In this document: piece by piece, positions 16,778-24,615 of the stretch
Layout: every line of letters starts with the position of its first letter
How positions within the stretch are numbered: the first letter of the stretch is position 1
NCBI GenBank assembly: GCA_018971775.1
Contig: JAGXAB010000055.1
Span: forward strand, 1 to 43,718
Direction: 5' to 3'
Source: Cyanobacteria bacterium REEB67
Lineage (GTDB): Bacteria > Cyanobacteriota > Vampirovibrionia > Obscuribacterales > Obscuribacteraceae
DNA length: 43,718 nt
The notes under the pieces: generated by a model
The model's input: only the letters and a program-made list of their open reading frames with translations
Told to the model about the DNA's origin: nothing
Database searches by the model: none
Translations under genes and position numbers: made by a program

Positions 16778-17272
16778 GTGAAAAGCAGGCATTTGAATAT
16801 ATTCGACTACGCCCTGGTCGTGGCCGGTCTGCTCTCGCTTTTTGGATTTATGCTGGCCAGGGCCGGTTATGCCGGTGTCAATCAAGAAATCAAAGGCACG
16901 CCGACGGTCAATATCGAAGTTTTCATCACCGGCTTGAAAACCAAAGATCTCAATCTATTTAAGGTAGGCGATACCTCGGCGTTCACGATCCGCAATCAGC
17001 CGGTGCAGCCGCCGATGAAAATTGTCAAAGTCGAGCACCAGCCGAAGCAAGTCGCATTTTTGAGCGCCGACGGCAAAAAAGCCGTCGCCTTCCCCGATCC
17101 GGCCAATGCCATGGCCCACGATTTCAATGTCACAGTCGAAGCGCAGGCGGACCAGACTGCCGACGGCTATGTCATCCGCGGCAACAAGATCAAACTGGGC
17201 AACCAGGTCGAGCTGGAAGGCTTCAAATATAGAGTGCAGGGCGTAGTCGTCGATATCAACTCCGTGCACTGA
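16778..17272 (+). CDS. DUF4330 family membrane-anchored protein
   Basis: The 164-residue product has one N-terminal membrane helix (YALVVAGLLSLFGFMLA) followed by an extracytoplasmic beta-rich domain. The pattern NIFDYALVVAGLL, then VNIEVFITGLKTKDLNLFKVGD, then FTIRNQP matches DUF4330, a family common in Cyanobacteria with unknown function. I chose the GTG at 16778, with GGGG at 16766-16769. An upstream TTG at 16721 would add 19 residues but has a poorly spaced site. The stop is 11 bp from the IctB-like gene, so the two are very probably one operon, and DUF4330 may work with that membrane protein. Confidence 0.82.
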   Translation: MKSRHLNIFDYALVVAGLLSLFGFMLARAGYAGVNQEIKGTPTVNIEVFITGLKTKDLNLFKVGDTSAFTIRNQPVQPPMKIVKVEHQPKQVAFLSADGKKAVAFPDPANAMAHDFNVTVEAQADQTADGYVIRGNKIKLGNQVELEGFKYRVQGVVVDINSVH

Positions 17273-17283
17273 ACGGTGCCCTT

Positions 17284-18792
17284 TTGAATCAATTCAACAG
17301 TCCCGCCCCCGCTCCAGATGCCAATAACGGACCGGGCGCAGCCCTAAAATCGTCAGGTCTGGCCGCCAGTTTGGCGGCAGCCGTGGCCTTCGCCAGCCTG
17401 GCCGGCTATGACCGCGGCTTCCAGGGGGCGATCGAGGGCTCGGCGCTGGCAAGGCCATTCTTTGCCATTTTTGAGATTCTCAAAACGACCCTGGCCAAAA
17501 TTGAGCTGGTCCGTCAGGGCCGCCTCGGCTCGATCATTCAAAATGCCAGTTACCTCTTGCTTCTGCTCCTTTTCGCCTGCCTGGGCCTGCCTCAATTTGC
17601 CAGCGACAAAGAAGGTCTGGCCTTCATCTCCTTGACGGCTCTTATAGTCTTCAGCGCCGGCCGCCTGCTCGGGGGCCGCTCCGGCCGCGATTGGCTGGCA
17701 AGCGATGGCCTGGTGCTCGGTTATTTCGGGGCCAATGTGATCGCCGCCTTCGCCTCGCACTATCTGCCCGAGAGCTTCAAAGGTCTGAGCAAAGTAGCCG
17801 TTTACATCCTTACCTATTTCTTTTTGACGGCCAGCCTGCAAGGTTCACGCCGCAAGCTCGGCGGTGCCTGGGTCGTCACCCTGCTCACCGGCTTTGCCGT
17901 AAGCCTCTACGGTCTCTATCAATACAAAATCGGCGTGGCGCCGCTGGCCACCTGGGAAGACCCCACCGTCGACTCGAAAGAGACGCGTGTCTTTTCTACC
18001 CTGGGCAATCCCAATCTTCTCGCCGGTTATCTTATCCCGATGGTGCCTGTCGCCTTCAGCCTTTCACTCTGTGCCTTTTTTATCAAGAGCAAAATGAAAT
18101 GGCCGGCCGCTTTTTTCGGCTTTGCCCTGACCGCTGTGATCGCTGCAGCCACCTGGCTCACCGGCAGCCGCGGCGGCTACCTGTCTTTGGCAGCCATGGC
18201 CGGAGCTTTTGCCCTGGCCGCTCTGGCTTATCTCTTACGCCATAAACCGAAGCTTGTATTGCCATCCTTATTAGGGATATTGCTTCTGCTTGTTGCCGGC
18301 GTTGCCGCCGTACATTTTCTCGCCCCCTCCTACGAGCAGCGCATTACTTCTATTTTTGCCGGCTCGGCTCATTCATCCAACGCTTATCGCCAATACGTCT
18401 GGCGGGCTTCCCTGCGCATGTTTGAGGACAACTGGTGGTTTGGCGTCGGACCGGGCAATACCGCCTTTCGCCTGGCTTATGGTCTTTATATGGAAAGCGG
18501 TTTCGACGCCCTGGGCACCTACTGCGTGCCCCTGGAAGTGGGGGTAGAGTGCGGCATCATCGGCCTTTTCTTCTTCGCCGCCTTAATTGTCAATGCCTTT
18601 GCCTGCGCCCACATTGCCTTCTGGCGAGCGGACGATAAGGTCGGTACACTTCTGGCCATTGGTCTTGCCGCCGCCCTGGTCGGCCTGATGACCCAGGGCA
18701 TGGTCGATACTGTTTTTTATCGGCCGCAGGTGCATTTTATTTTCTGGCTTGTTATTGCCAGCCTGCTCGAATTGCCGAGAAAGCTGATATAG
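17284..18792 (+). CDS. IctB-like O-antigen ligase family membrane protein
   Basis: This 502-residue polytopic protein has about eleven membrane helices and a large periplasmic loop of the Wzy_C/O-antigen ligase family. The segment YGLYQYKIGVAPLATWEDP, then TRVFSTLGNPNLLAGYLIP, is very close to cyanobacterial IctB. IctB was named a putative bicarbonate transporter but is now generally placed with O-antigen ligases/polymerases. Further ligase-type features are WLTGSRGGYLSL and NAYRQYVWRASLRMFEDNWWFGVGPGN with its conserved Arg and His-free core. The start is TTG at 17284. It probably ligates or polymerises a lipid-linked glycan at the outer face of the inner membrane. The substrate is unknown. 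Confidence 0.88.
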   Translation: MNQFNSPAPAPDANNGPGAALKSSGLAASLAAAVAFASLAGYDRGFQGAIEGSALARPFFAIFEILKTTLAKIELVRQGRLGSIIQNASYLLLLLLFACLGLPQFASDKEGLAFISLTALIVFSAGRLLGGRSGRDWLASDGLVLGYFGANVIAAFASHYLPESFKGLSKVAVYILTYFFLTASLQGSRRKLGGAWVVTLLTGFAVSLYGLYQYKIGVAPLATWEDPTVDSKETRVFSTLGNPNLLAGYLIPMVPVAFSLSLCAFFIKSKMKWPAAFFGFALTAVIAAATWLTGSRGGYLSLAAMAGAFALAALAYLLRHKPKLVLPSLLGILLLLVAGVAAVHFLAPSYEQRITSIFAGSAHSSNAYRQYVWRASLRMFEDNWWFGVGPGNTAFRLAYGLYMESGFDALGTYCVPLEVGVECGIIGLFFFAALIVNAFACAHIAFWRADDKVGTLLAIGLAAALVGLMTQGMVDTVFYRPQVHFIFWLVIASLLELPRKLI

Positions 18793-19120
18793 TATCCCCA
18801 CATTACACGCAGCTCATCTTGAGAAGGGTTTTAGACCCAGATCAGGGTCGTTTTCTTAACAGTTGCTCATATATTTAATATTTGATTTGTTTAGAGCGTG
18901 GAATATTAACAACATCTAAAGCTGGGAGACAGCGAGGGAGGCGGTAACTCGAGGCAAAAGCCCAAGACAGGCAGTACCCTTGACGACCGGTAAAGATTAG
19001 ACGATAATCATAAAAGAGTCGTTTACCAAAGTTTTTCCTAATCAAAGTCTAGTGCCTGGGAATGAGTTCGACAGGCAAATTACAAAAGGCCGTCATGCGG
19101 CACTCGGAGGACAGCAATAT
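18793..19120. other. Long leader/intergenic region before the TadG-like gene
   Basis: 328 bp without a supported gene. A GTG at 19052 could extend the downstream frame but lacks a ribosome binding site. The part 18918-18990 is purine-rich with short self-complementary blocks (for example GGGAGGCGG, then GAGGCAAAAGCCC), giving it the look of a structured 5' leader. It does not match the riboswitch consensus sequences I know. A candidate promoter lies just upstream of this part. Confidence 0.4.
18882..18909 (+). promoter_or_regulatory. Candidate promoter for the TadG-like gene
   Basis: TTGATT at 18882-18887 and TATTAA at 18904-18909 are spaced by 16 bp in an AT-rich stretch. It would give a leader of about 200 nt before the ATG at 19121. 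Weak evidence. Confidence 0.35.
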
Positions 19121-21568
19121 ATGAGAGTTCGACGACAAGGAGGAGCGACGCTGGGGCTTGTAGCCGCATGCGTATTGCTCGTAATTGTAATCGGCGTCGG
19201 CTTCTACTTCCTATCCAAGATTATCGGTGGTGGTAGAGAAGTCGCCAATGCAACTGACGCAGGTGCCCTTAACGTAGCCAGACTAGCACTCAAGAGAGGT
19301 ACTGTTGCCGTATCCAGCTTGTCCACCAGTGACCAGGCCGAATTTGGAGGCTTAGCCACAAGCGGGCAGATTACTCTACTTAACTACAACCGCCTTGTCG
19401 CCCAAGCGATGATGGTTGCCAAAAACGCCGAAAATGAAGGCGCTCCGACCAACGCTAAGTCGAATGCCATTGCTACGGCCAATGCAGTCAAAGCAATCGG
19501 TAATTCACTCAAGGCCAGCCTCACAGCCAGCCTGGCGTCTACCGCCGCCAATTCACTTGGTGGTGACTTCAACGCCATTGCCGGCAGCAACAATACAAAA
19601 ATGTGGAACGGTTCAACCGTCGCCTGCGTTACTCCGATCACTCAGGGTTATTTGAAAACAGGCGGTTCTACCAACATCATCTGGGACGCCAATACACAAA
19701 ACGCCTTCGGCGCCTGGGCTCCTGCCCATGCCACTCCTGACCTTTCGGCCGGCAACAATCCAAATTCGGCCGACGTACTCGGTGCCTCCGTCGGTGGTGG
19801 CGCGCAGTACATGCCCGGTTATGTAAACAACTCCTTCCTCAGTGGTTCTGTTGTCCTCGCCGGCATCCCTGTCTTCCCCAACACCAAGCCCCACCTTGTC
19901 GACATCGGTCAGTTCAATTCAGATTTGACGAAGAACGCAGCGTTCGCCGCCGATCCTAATGTGCCGCCCAATGCCTTCCAGACCAATGCTCGCGCCACCG
20001 AAGCGAAATCCGGTAACCTGGCCAGTTCGGTAGCCTGCGCCGTAGTAGGCGTACTGACTAACGATTACAAAGCCAGCTTGCCCCGTGGTTTCGTCCGCAT
20101 CAGCAACGGCCCCGACGCCGTCGCCACAAACGGATCTTTCGGTGTACCGATCAGTGATGGTACCAATGACATTTTCAACAACCAGTTGTTCAATGGCAGT
20201 GGTATCACTACCAACGGGAGCTCCGGCGTCTTCACCACTACTCCCAGCTACCTCAGTGACTGGGCGCAGTTCAATAGCAGATCCGGTGTTTACGATAACT
20301 CCAACGCCAACACTTCCAACCAGTCCGTTATGACCAGCGCCGGATTGACCGGTGCCGCCTGGGTTGCTTACAACGTAAACCCAGCCGGTACTGCTTATCC
20401 CGCCGGTACCTTCGTGCCCATCGCCGACCTGCCGACCAGCCCCGTCAATCTTCAGGACATGGCTGCCCACCCGAATAACTATGATGCCGGCGAAGGCGGT
20501 CTGAGAGCAGGGAGCAATTGCGCTGCGCCTTACGCCACAGTCGCTCAACTCGAGTCGATTGGCGGCGGTAGCTTTCCCTGCGTATACACTATGTACGATA
20601 ACGGCTTGACTGGACCTTGCGCCACTGTATCCACCATCCAGCAGTGGCAATCCAACTACTCCTGCACAGGCCTCACCACCGGTGGCCTCGTCGCCACGAG
20701 TGGTGCCAATCAGGGCGTCACAAACGTCGAATACATGAAGGCCGAGTTACTCGCTAAGATCAACGGACGCCTTGGTGGTTCGTTCTGCTCCGACGTCAGC
20801 ATCCCGTCCACGAAGCCCTCCGGTGTCAAATACTTCTCCAGAGGCGTCCCCGGTACCTCCAGCGGACCTGGCGGATCGGCCGTAGCCTTCGACCCTTCGA
20901 TGGGCGGCTCCTCTCCTGTAGTCAACTTCGAAGTAGTCGGTAGTCCGCTTCAGTACCTCACCCAGATCTCCAACAACCTCGGTTCCTGCGCAGTCGGCTC
21001 CAGCTCGGCCATCCTCGAGCAAATCACCGCCCGCATGCAGCAGATCGAATCGTCGGTCACTCTGGCCCAGGTCAAGACCGCTCTCGGTTCTCAACAACTC
21101 CACCTCCAGGGTGGATCGTTCTCCAGCGATAACGGTACCCTCTATCTCTACGTAGACCCGACCACGCACAATGTCCAGATGGCTCACAACCTGCCTGCCG
21201 GTTGGACCGATACAACCACAACGAATAGCAATTTCCCTGATGGTAATGCTCCTTCCGTCGGCTCCGGCGAGTGCACCGAGACCTATCCCCTCAATGGTTG
21301 GGTTGTCGACACCACCGCTGGTATGAGCGGCACCGGTAAAGGTGATGCTCACTATCACGCAGAACCGTTCACCCAACCTGGTTTCGCCTCCGGCCCTCCC
21401 AGCTACAACGGTGCTGACATGGGTGCTTCCGTAGACAACGGTGGAAGTGCTCCGATCTACGGACAAGACGCAGCGATCTTCAAGCCCTCCTCTGGTTCGC
21501 AAAACATCCTCGGTGAGCTGAAGTTCCAGGAAAACACACAAGGCACCACGTTCTGCAAACCTAACTAA
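19121..21568 (+). CDS. Large TadE/TadG-like surface protein
   Basis: The 815-residue product starts at ATG 19121 with GGAGG at 19106-19110. It opens MRVRRQGGATLGLVAACVLLVIVIG, a positively charged start and single membrane helix. Then comes REVANATDAGALNVARLAL, the hallmark of the Tad/TadG-like N-terminal domain of Flp-pilus-associated proteins. The remaining ~750 residues are a Ser/Thr/Gly/Asn-rich extracytoplasmic region with scattered Cys and aromatic residues, as expected for an exported surface or minor-pilin-like protein. No other tad genes are in the window. Codon use is rich in C-ending codons, like a well-expressed gene. It ends at a strong terminator, so it is monocistronic. Confidence 0.85.
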   Translation: MRVRRQGGATLGLVAACVLLVIVIGVGFYFLSKIIGGGREVANATDAGALNVARLALKRGTVAVSSLSTSDQAEFGGLATSGQITLLNYNRLVAQAMMVAKNAENEGAPTNAKSNAIATANAVKAIGNSLKASLTASLASTAANSLGGDFNAIAGSNNTKMWNGSTVACVTPITQGYLKTGGSTNIIWDANTQNAFGAWAPAHATPDLSAGNNPNSADVLGASVGGGAQYMPGYVNNSFLSGSVVLAGIPVFPNTKPHLVDIGQFNSDLTKNAAFAADPNVPPNAFQTNARATEAKSGNLASSVACAVVGVLTNDYKASLPRGFVRISNGPDAVATNGSFGVPISDGTNDIFNNQLFNGSGITTNGSSGVFTTTPSYLSDWAQFNSRSGVYDNSNANTSNQSVMTSAGLTGAAWVAYNVNPAGTAYPAGTFVPIADLPTSPVNLQDMAAHPNNYDAGEGGLRAGSNCAAPYATVAQLESIGGGSFPCVYTMYDNGLTGPCATVSTIQQWQSNYSCTGLTTGGLVATSGANQGVTNVEYMKAELLAKINGRLGGSFCSDVSIPSTKPSGVKYFSRGVPGTSSGPGGSAVAFDPSMGGSSPVVNFEVVGSPLQYLTQISNNLGSCAVGSSSAILEQITARMQQIESSVTLAQVKTALGSQQLHLQGGSFSSDNGTLYLYVDPTTHNVQMAHNLPAGWTDTTTTNSNFPDGNAPSVGSGECTETYPLNGWVVDTTAGMSGTGKGDAHYHAEPFTQPGFASGPPSYNGADMGASVDNGGSAPIYGQDAAIFKPSSGSQNILGELKFQENTQGTTFCKPN

Positions 21569-21614
21569 TCCTCCGAGCAGCTAGTAAGCAGAACAGAAGA
21601 GCCCGATCAAAACT

Positions 21615-21650
21615 GAAAGACCGCCCAGATAACGGGCGGTCTTTCTTTTC
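21615..21650 (+). terminator. Rho-independent terminator after the TadG-like gene
   Basis: The arms GAAAGACCGCCC (21615-21626) and GGGCGGTCTTTC (21634-21645) are perfectly complementary around an AGATAAC loop, followed by TTTTC. A TATAAT hexamer at 21655-21660, just after it, may serve the next gene. Confidence 0.93.
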
Positions 21651-21688
21651 ATACTATAATTAGAAAGAACATACTTAGTGAGGTTGGC

Positions 21689-22252
21689 ATGCGTCATTCC
21701 AGTATCAATCAACACAGAACGGCATCACTTACAGTGTCTCTATCCTTGATCCTGGCGACTGCACTGGGGCAATACAATTACTGCGCAGCCCAGCAAAGTA
21801 ATATTAGTACCACTGGTAATCGCGAAAAACTGAAGACTGTAAAAGAGATGCTCAATCAGCCAGCAACGCGCATACCGGCCCGCACACCGCCGGCCAACGA
21901 TCTCTTCGGCAAGCCCCAGGTTTTGCCGCCGGAAAAAATCAGTTTCGACGACATTCCAAAGTATCCGGGCGGCGCTAAATATTCCAGCGGCATGTCCTAC
22001 GAAACGAACGACGGTAAAGGCTCTACCTTGCAACTAGTCACCTATTCGGTGACCGAGCCTAAAAGCCAGGTCAAAGATTGGTATATGAACGCATTGCGCA
22101 TGTACGGCTGGAATATTACGTTCCAATCGGACACTGTTATCAATGCCACCAACAGCAAGAGCGGCAACATCTGCAATATGCAGTTTTGCGACTCGCGCGG
22201 CGCCAAGGAGCGCAGCACTCTTCAGATCGACTATCACAAGGTGAGCAAGTAA
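21689..22252 (+). CDS. Exported protein with YPGG-type domain
   Basis: This 187-residue protein has a signal peptide (basic start, then SLTVSLSLILATALG, cleavage probably near the CAAQ segment). The mature protein has a Pro-rich linker and a C-terminal domain with YPGG (92-95), the strand STLQLVTYSV, WY (131-132) in a helix, GW (140-141) and a final beta strand. The lipoprotein at 7170-7757 has the same landmark order. The ATG at 21689 has GAGG (21679-21682). A TATAAT at 21655-21660 is a likely -10, although no good -35 is seen because the upstream terminator occupies that position. The function is unknown. Confidence 0.82.
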   Translation: MRHSSINQHRTASLTVSLSLILATALGQYNYCAAQQSNISTTGNREKLKTVKEMLNQPATRIPARTPPANDLFGKPQVLPPEKISFDDIPKYPGGAKYSSGMSYETNDGKGSTLQLVTYSVTEPKSQVKDWYMNALRMYGWNITFQSDTVINATNSKSGNICNMQFCDSRGAKERSTLQIDYHKVSK

Positions 22253-22346
22253 AGAGCTCGGCCTTAATCACTCGCCCTTAATCATAGAATCAGGAAAAAC
22301 CCCATAGTCAGCCCTGGATGTAAATAGCTAAACTATTAGATACCTG

Positions 22347-22407
22347 GCCGCCGTTCTCGTTTCATCCCGAGAGAGATTAACCAAATAGCCTCACGGCGGC
22401 TTTTTTT
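22347..22407 (+). terminator. Two-stem hairpin with T-run (terminator or end of a small RNA)
   Basis: The outer stem pairs GCCGCCGT (22347-22354) with ACGGCGGC (22393-22400), followed by seven T residues. Inside it a second stem pairs TCTCG (22355-22359) with CGAGA (22368-22372). The 38-base interior is long for an ordinary terminator, which leaves open that this is the 3' end of a small structured RNA. It lies 94 bp after the stop of the exported protein. Confidence 0.7.
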
Positions 22408-22427
22408 ACTAATTCGAGAACAAGCAC

Positions 22428-22498
22428 TCGGTCTGCGAGAAGCGACCGAAGACCTCGGCCTGCGGCACCGTAAATGGTGCGGCAGGCCGATTGCTTTT
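22428..22498 (+). terminator. Second hairpin pair with T-run (terminator or small RNA)
   Basis: A small stem TCGGTC/GACCGA (22428-22433 with 22444-22449) is followed by a 14-base stem. That stem pairs 22456-22469 (CGGCCTGCGGCACC) with 22476-22489 (GGTGCGGCAGGCCG), with one mismatch and a GTAAAT loop. ATTGCTTTT follows. It comes only about 20 bases after a complete terminator, so it either ends a separate short transcript or is a structured RNA in its own right. Confidence 0.6.
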
Positions 22499-22673
22499 AG
22501 GCTCAAAACAGGAATCCAAGGGGATTGTTAAGACAAGCTTATCTAGCAGGCAGGGCCGGTCGGAAACTGCTTAAATGAAATTGTAGGCCACTTTACACTT
22601 ATCCCTAAATCATTCAAGAAATGCCGCCCGAGCGTCGCTATGACCTCTGGCGGAGCTTTTACTGGAGTCCGAA

Positions 22674-23654
22674 ATGCAAGCGCTAACAAATAACATGCTT
22701 TCATCCACTTCCAAAACCGGGGCCTCCACAAAGTCGGCGAAAAAAGTCGCTGGTCAGGAAAACTTCGACCAACTGTTTTTCTTCGACGACGAAGCCGAGA
22801 CCTCTCAGCAATATATTTTTCCCCAAGAAGCAAGCGAAGATGCGCTGGCCAACTACCTCAAGAGTCTGGGCAAATACAAACTGCTCAGCGCCAGTGAAGA
22901 GAAGGAATTGGCCCAGAAGGTCAAGACCGGCTGCGAGCTGTCCAAGCGCAAATTGATCCAGGCCAATTTGCGTCTGGTCGTCAGCATAGCCAAACGCTAC
23001 ATCAACCGCGGCCTACCGATGCTCGACCTGATTCAGGAAGGCAATCTCGGCTTGATTCGTGCCGTCGAAAAATTCGACCCTGATAAGGGCTTCCGATTCT
23101 CCACCTATGCCACCTGGTGGATTCGCCAGGCGGTCAGCCGCGGCCTTTCGGAAAAGGGTCGGGCGATCCGCATACCGGTGCATATGGGTGAAAACGTTCA
23201 GAAGATCGGCCGCAGCGCCAGACAATTTTTCCTGCGCGAAGGCCGCAAGCCAAACGCCCAGGAGCTTGCCGCCGAGACCGGACTGACACCGGCCAAGATC
23301 AATCAGCTGATGCTCTCCATTCAAGAACCGGTCTCCCTCGACCTGACCACTTCTGAAGAAGGCGACAACAATACTTTGCTTGACCAACTGGCCGATCAAA
23401 TTTCCACCGATGAAGCAGCCACCGTCAGCCTCTGTCGGCAGGACATCGCCACTCTGCTGCAGCGCCTGGTGCCCCGCGAAGCGGAGCTCATTCGTTTGCG
23501 TTATGGCCTCGACACCGGCAATCCGATCAGTCTGGCCCAGGCCGCACGCGTCCTCGGCCTCGGCGAAGAACGCGCCAGGCATATGGAGCAGCGCGCCCTG
23601 ACCAAGTTGCGCAACAACGACAAGACAAACAGCCTGCGCGATTATCTCAAATAA
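22674..23654 (+). CDS. RNA polymerase sigma-70 family factor (RpoD/SigA-like, group 1/2)
   Basis: This 326-residue sigma factor has region 1.2 (EDALANYLKSLGKYKLLSASEEKELAQ, about 55-81). Region 2 is at about 93-163 and includes the core-binding LDLIQEGNLGLIRAVEKFD and the -10 recognition helix FSTYATWWIRQAV. Region 3 starts around 170, and the region 4 helix-turn-helix is at about 265-320 (ISLAQAARVLGLGEERARHMEQRALTKLR). The polar N-terminus of ~50 residues lacks region 1.1. Region 4 deviates from the classical TLEEVG wording (SLAQAARVLGLG), so this may be a group 2 (alternative, non-essential) factor as in Cyanobacteria. The ATG at 22674 has GGAG at 22664-22667. Confidence 0.92.
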   Translation: MQALTNNMLSSTSKTGASTKSAKKVAGQENFDQLFFFDDEAETSQQYIFPQEASEDALANYLKSLGKYKLLSASEEKELAQKVKTGCELSKRKLIQANLRLVVSIAKRYINRGLPMLDLIQEGNLGLIRAVEKFDPDKGFRFSTYATWWIRQAVSRGLSEKGRAIRIPVHMGENVQKIGRSARQFFLREGRKPNAQELAAETGLTPAKINQLMLSIQEPVSLDLTTSEEGDNNTLLDQLADQISTDEAATVSLCRQDIATLLQRLVPREAELIRLRYGLDTGNPISLAQAARVLGLGEERARHMEQRALTKLRNNDKTNSLRDYLK

Positions 23655-23684
23655 GAACGCGCCGAGCCTTGCAAACAGGGCAAT

Positions 23685-23741
23685 AAAAAAGGGCATAAGG
23701 AGCATGACCGGACCGGCCGGAGCTCACTTATGCCTTTTTAT
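23685..23741. terminator. Bidirectional terminator between the sigma factor and the respiratory cluster
   Basis: The arm at 23685-23699 (A-rich, GGGCATAAG) pairs with CTTATGCC plus T-run at 23727-23739. An inner GAGC/GCTC extends the stem. A-run on one side and T-run on the other allow it to end both the sigma gene and the convergent minus-strand respiratory cluster. Confidence 0.85.
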
Positions 23742-23768
23742 TTCATTTCCTTCGATCGAGCCGACGCT

Positions 23769-23888
23769 TTAGAATTCAGCGACGGAGCCGAAGCTGGCGA
23801 TCAAAAGGATGAAGGCAAAATAGAGGACAAAGAACCACGACCATCTCCAGATTACATCCACTTCCGATATTTTAGTTTCTTCTGCCAT
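23769..23888 (-). CDS. Tiny single-helix membrane protein (39 aa), last gene of the respiratory cluster
   Basis: The frame from ATG 23888 to TAA at 23771-23769 encodes 39 residues. They are a polar N-terminus MAEETKISEVDV, then a membrane helix (WSWFFVLYFAFILLIASFG) ending SVAEF. AGGG lies 10 or so bases upstream of the ATG. It is at the 3' end of the respiratory gene cluster and begins MAEE like the tiny protein at 29934-30089. Small single-helix subunits are common in cytochrome bc/b6f and oxidase complexes, so a structural accessory subunit is plausible. No family is recognised. Confidence 0.65.
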   Translation of the reverse strand: MAEETKISEVDVIWRWSWFFVLYFAFILLIASFGSVAEF

Positions 23889-23950
23889 TGACTTGACCCT
23901 TTTTAGGACGTTTGGCGATTGACTCAAGGAGCGCGTCGCCGGGAATTTGC

Positions 23951-24559
23951 TTAGGACTCGGTCGGTTTTTTACCGTCGACGGTGGCGTCGGGATTGACCG
24001 GCATGTCTGGACTGGGATTGGGTTTTGCGTCGGCCGCTTTTTCCACCGGAGTTTTGGCTTCGGTGGATACGCTGTCGACTGCTTTAGCATCCTCCGGTTT
24101 GCCCTGAGCTTCCAGTTTTTCAGCGGCCTTGGCCTGCGGCTTGGGAGCGGCAGTCGGTTTGGCGGCAGCTTCGGCGGGCAAATCGCGGACCATCTTGACG
24201 AACTCTTTAGCTTCCGAAAGGAAGCGGTCTTTTTGTGGACGAGCCAGCCAGAGAGCAAGCACTCTTCTGCGGTCGACCGTCTTTTTCAAGCCCGGCGGAC
24301 GATTGCCGAGCAGGCGGTCGCGGATCATGCGATTGCCTTCGCGATAGTAGCAATCACCGATCTGACAACCGGTGACGATTACACCGGCGGCGCCGGCCTT
24401 CATCGCCGCTTCGATCATCAGCGGTTGAATCATCCCTGAGCAGGGCAACTTGACCACATGCAAACCGGAGACTTCTTTCACTTCGCCGCTGGTGTCGGTG
24501 ACCGAACTGAGATCACAGGCCCTTTCGCAAACGAGAGAGATTACCTTCTTGTCGGACAT
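23951..24559 (-). CDS. MvhD/FlpD-like iron-sulfur protein
   Basis: Residues 1-90 of this 202-residue protein match the MvhD/FlpD family (delta subunit of methyl-viologen-reducing hydrogenase). Five cysteines lie at 11 and 15 (CERAC), 40 (LPCSG), 65 and 70 (GCQIGDCYYREGN). In methanogens this [2Fe-2S] protein passes electrons between hydrogenase or formate dehydrogenase and the HdrABC heterodisulfide reductase. Residues 128-202 are a low-complexity Ala/Lys/Pro tail. The gene lies 56 bp downstream of the ferredoxin-fused cytochrome b and has no hydrogenase or Hdr genes nearby. I infer an electron-transfer partner of that cytochrome. Its location is cytoplasmic, with no signal peptide. Confidence 0.88.
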   Translation of the reverse strand: MSDKKVISLVCERACDLSSVTDTSGEVKEVSGLHVVKLPCSGMIQPLMIEAAMKAGAAGVIVTGCQIGDCYYREGNRMIRDRLLGNRPPGLKKTVDRRRVLALWLARPQKDRFLSEAKEFVKMVRDLPAEAAAKPTAAPKPQAKAAEKLEAQGKPEDAKAVDSVSTEAKTPVEKAADAKPNPSPDMPVNPDATVDGKKPTES

Positions 24560-24615
24560 TTGATTACCAGCCTCGTATCTTTTTTAGTTCGTTCGTTTTC
24601 TAACTGAATTGGTCT

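Larger units (their letters stand above)
22253..22673. other. Intergenic region with two strong hairpin elements
   Basis: 421 bp without a supported coding gene between the exported protein and the sigma factor. It contains the two hairpin/T-run elements listed separately (22347-22407 and 22428-22498). The last ~170 bp presumably carry the sigma factor promoter, but I cannot point to a convincing -35/-10 pair. Confidence 0.5.

Noticed and set aside
18911..18995. Cyclic-di-GMP (GEMM) or guanidine riboswitch
   Set aside because: Some blocks (GCAAAAGCCC) resemble parts of these consensus sequences, but the required order and conserved core (for example ACGCAAAGCC plus GGTAGCCGGG) are missing.
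19052..19120. GTG start extending the TadG-like protein by 23 residues
   Set aside because: There is no ribosome binding site. ATG 19121 has GGAGG at proper spacing and gives the typical basic start followed by a membrane helix.
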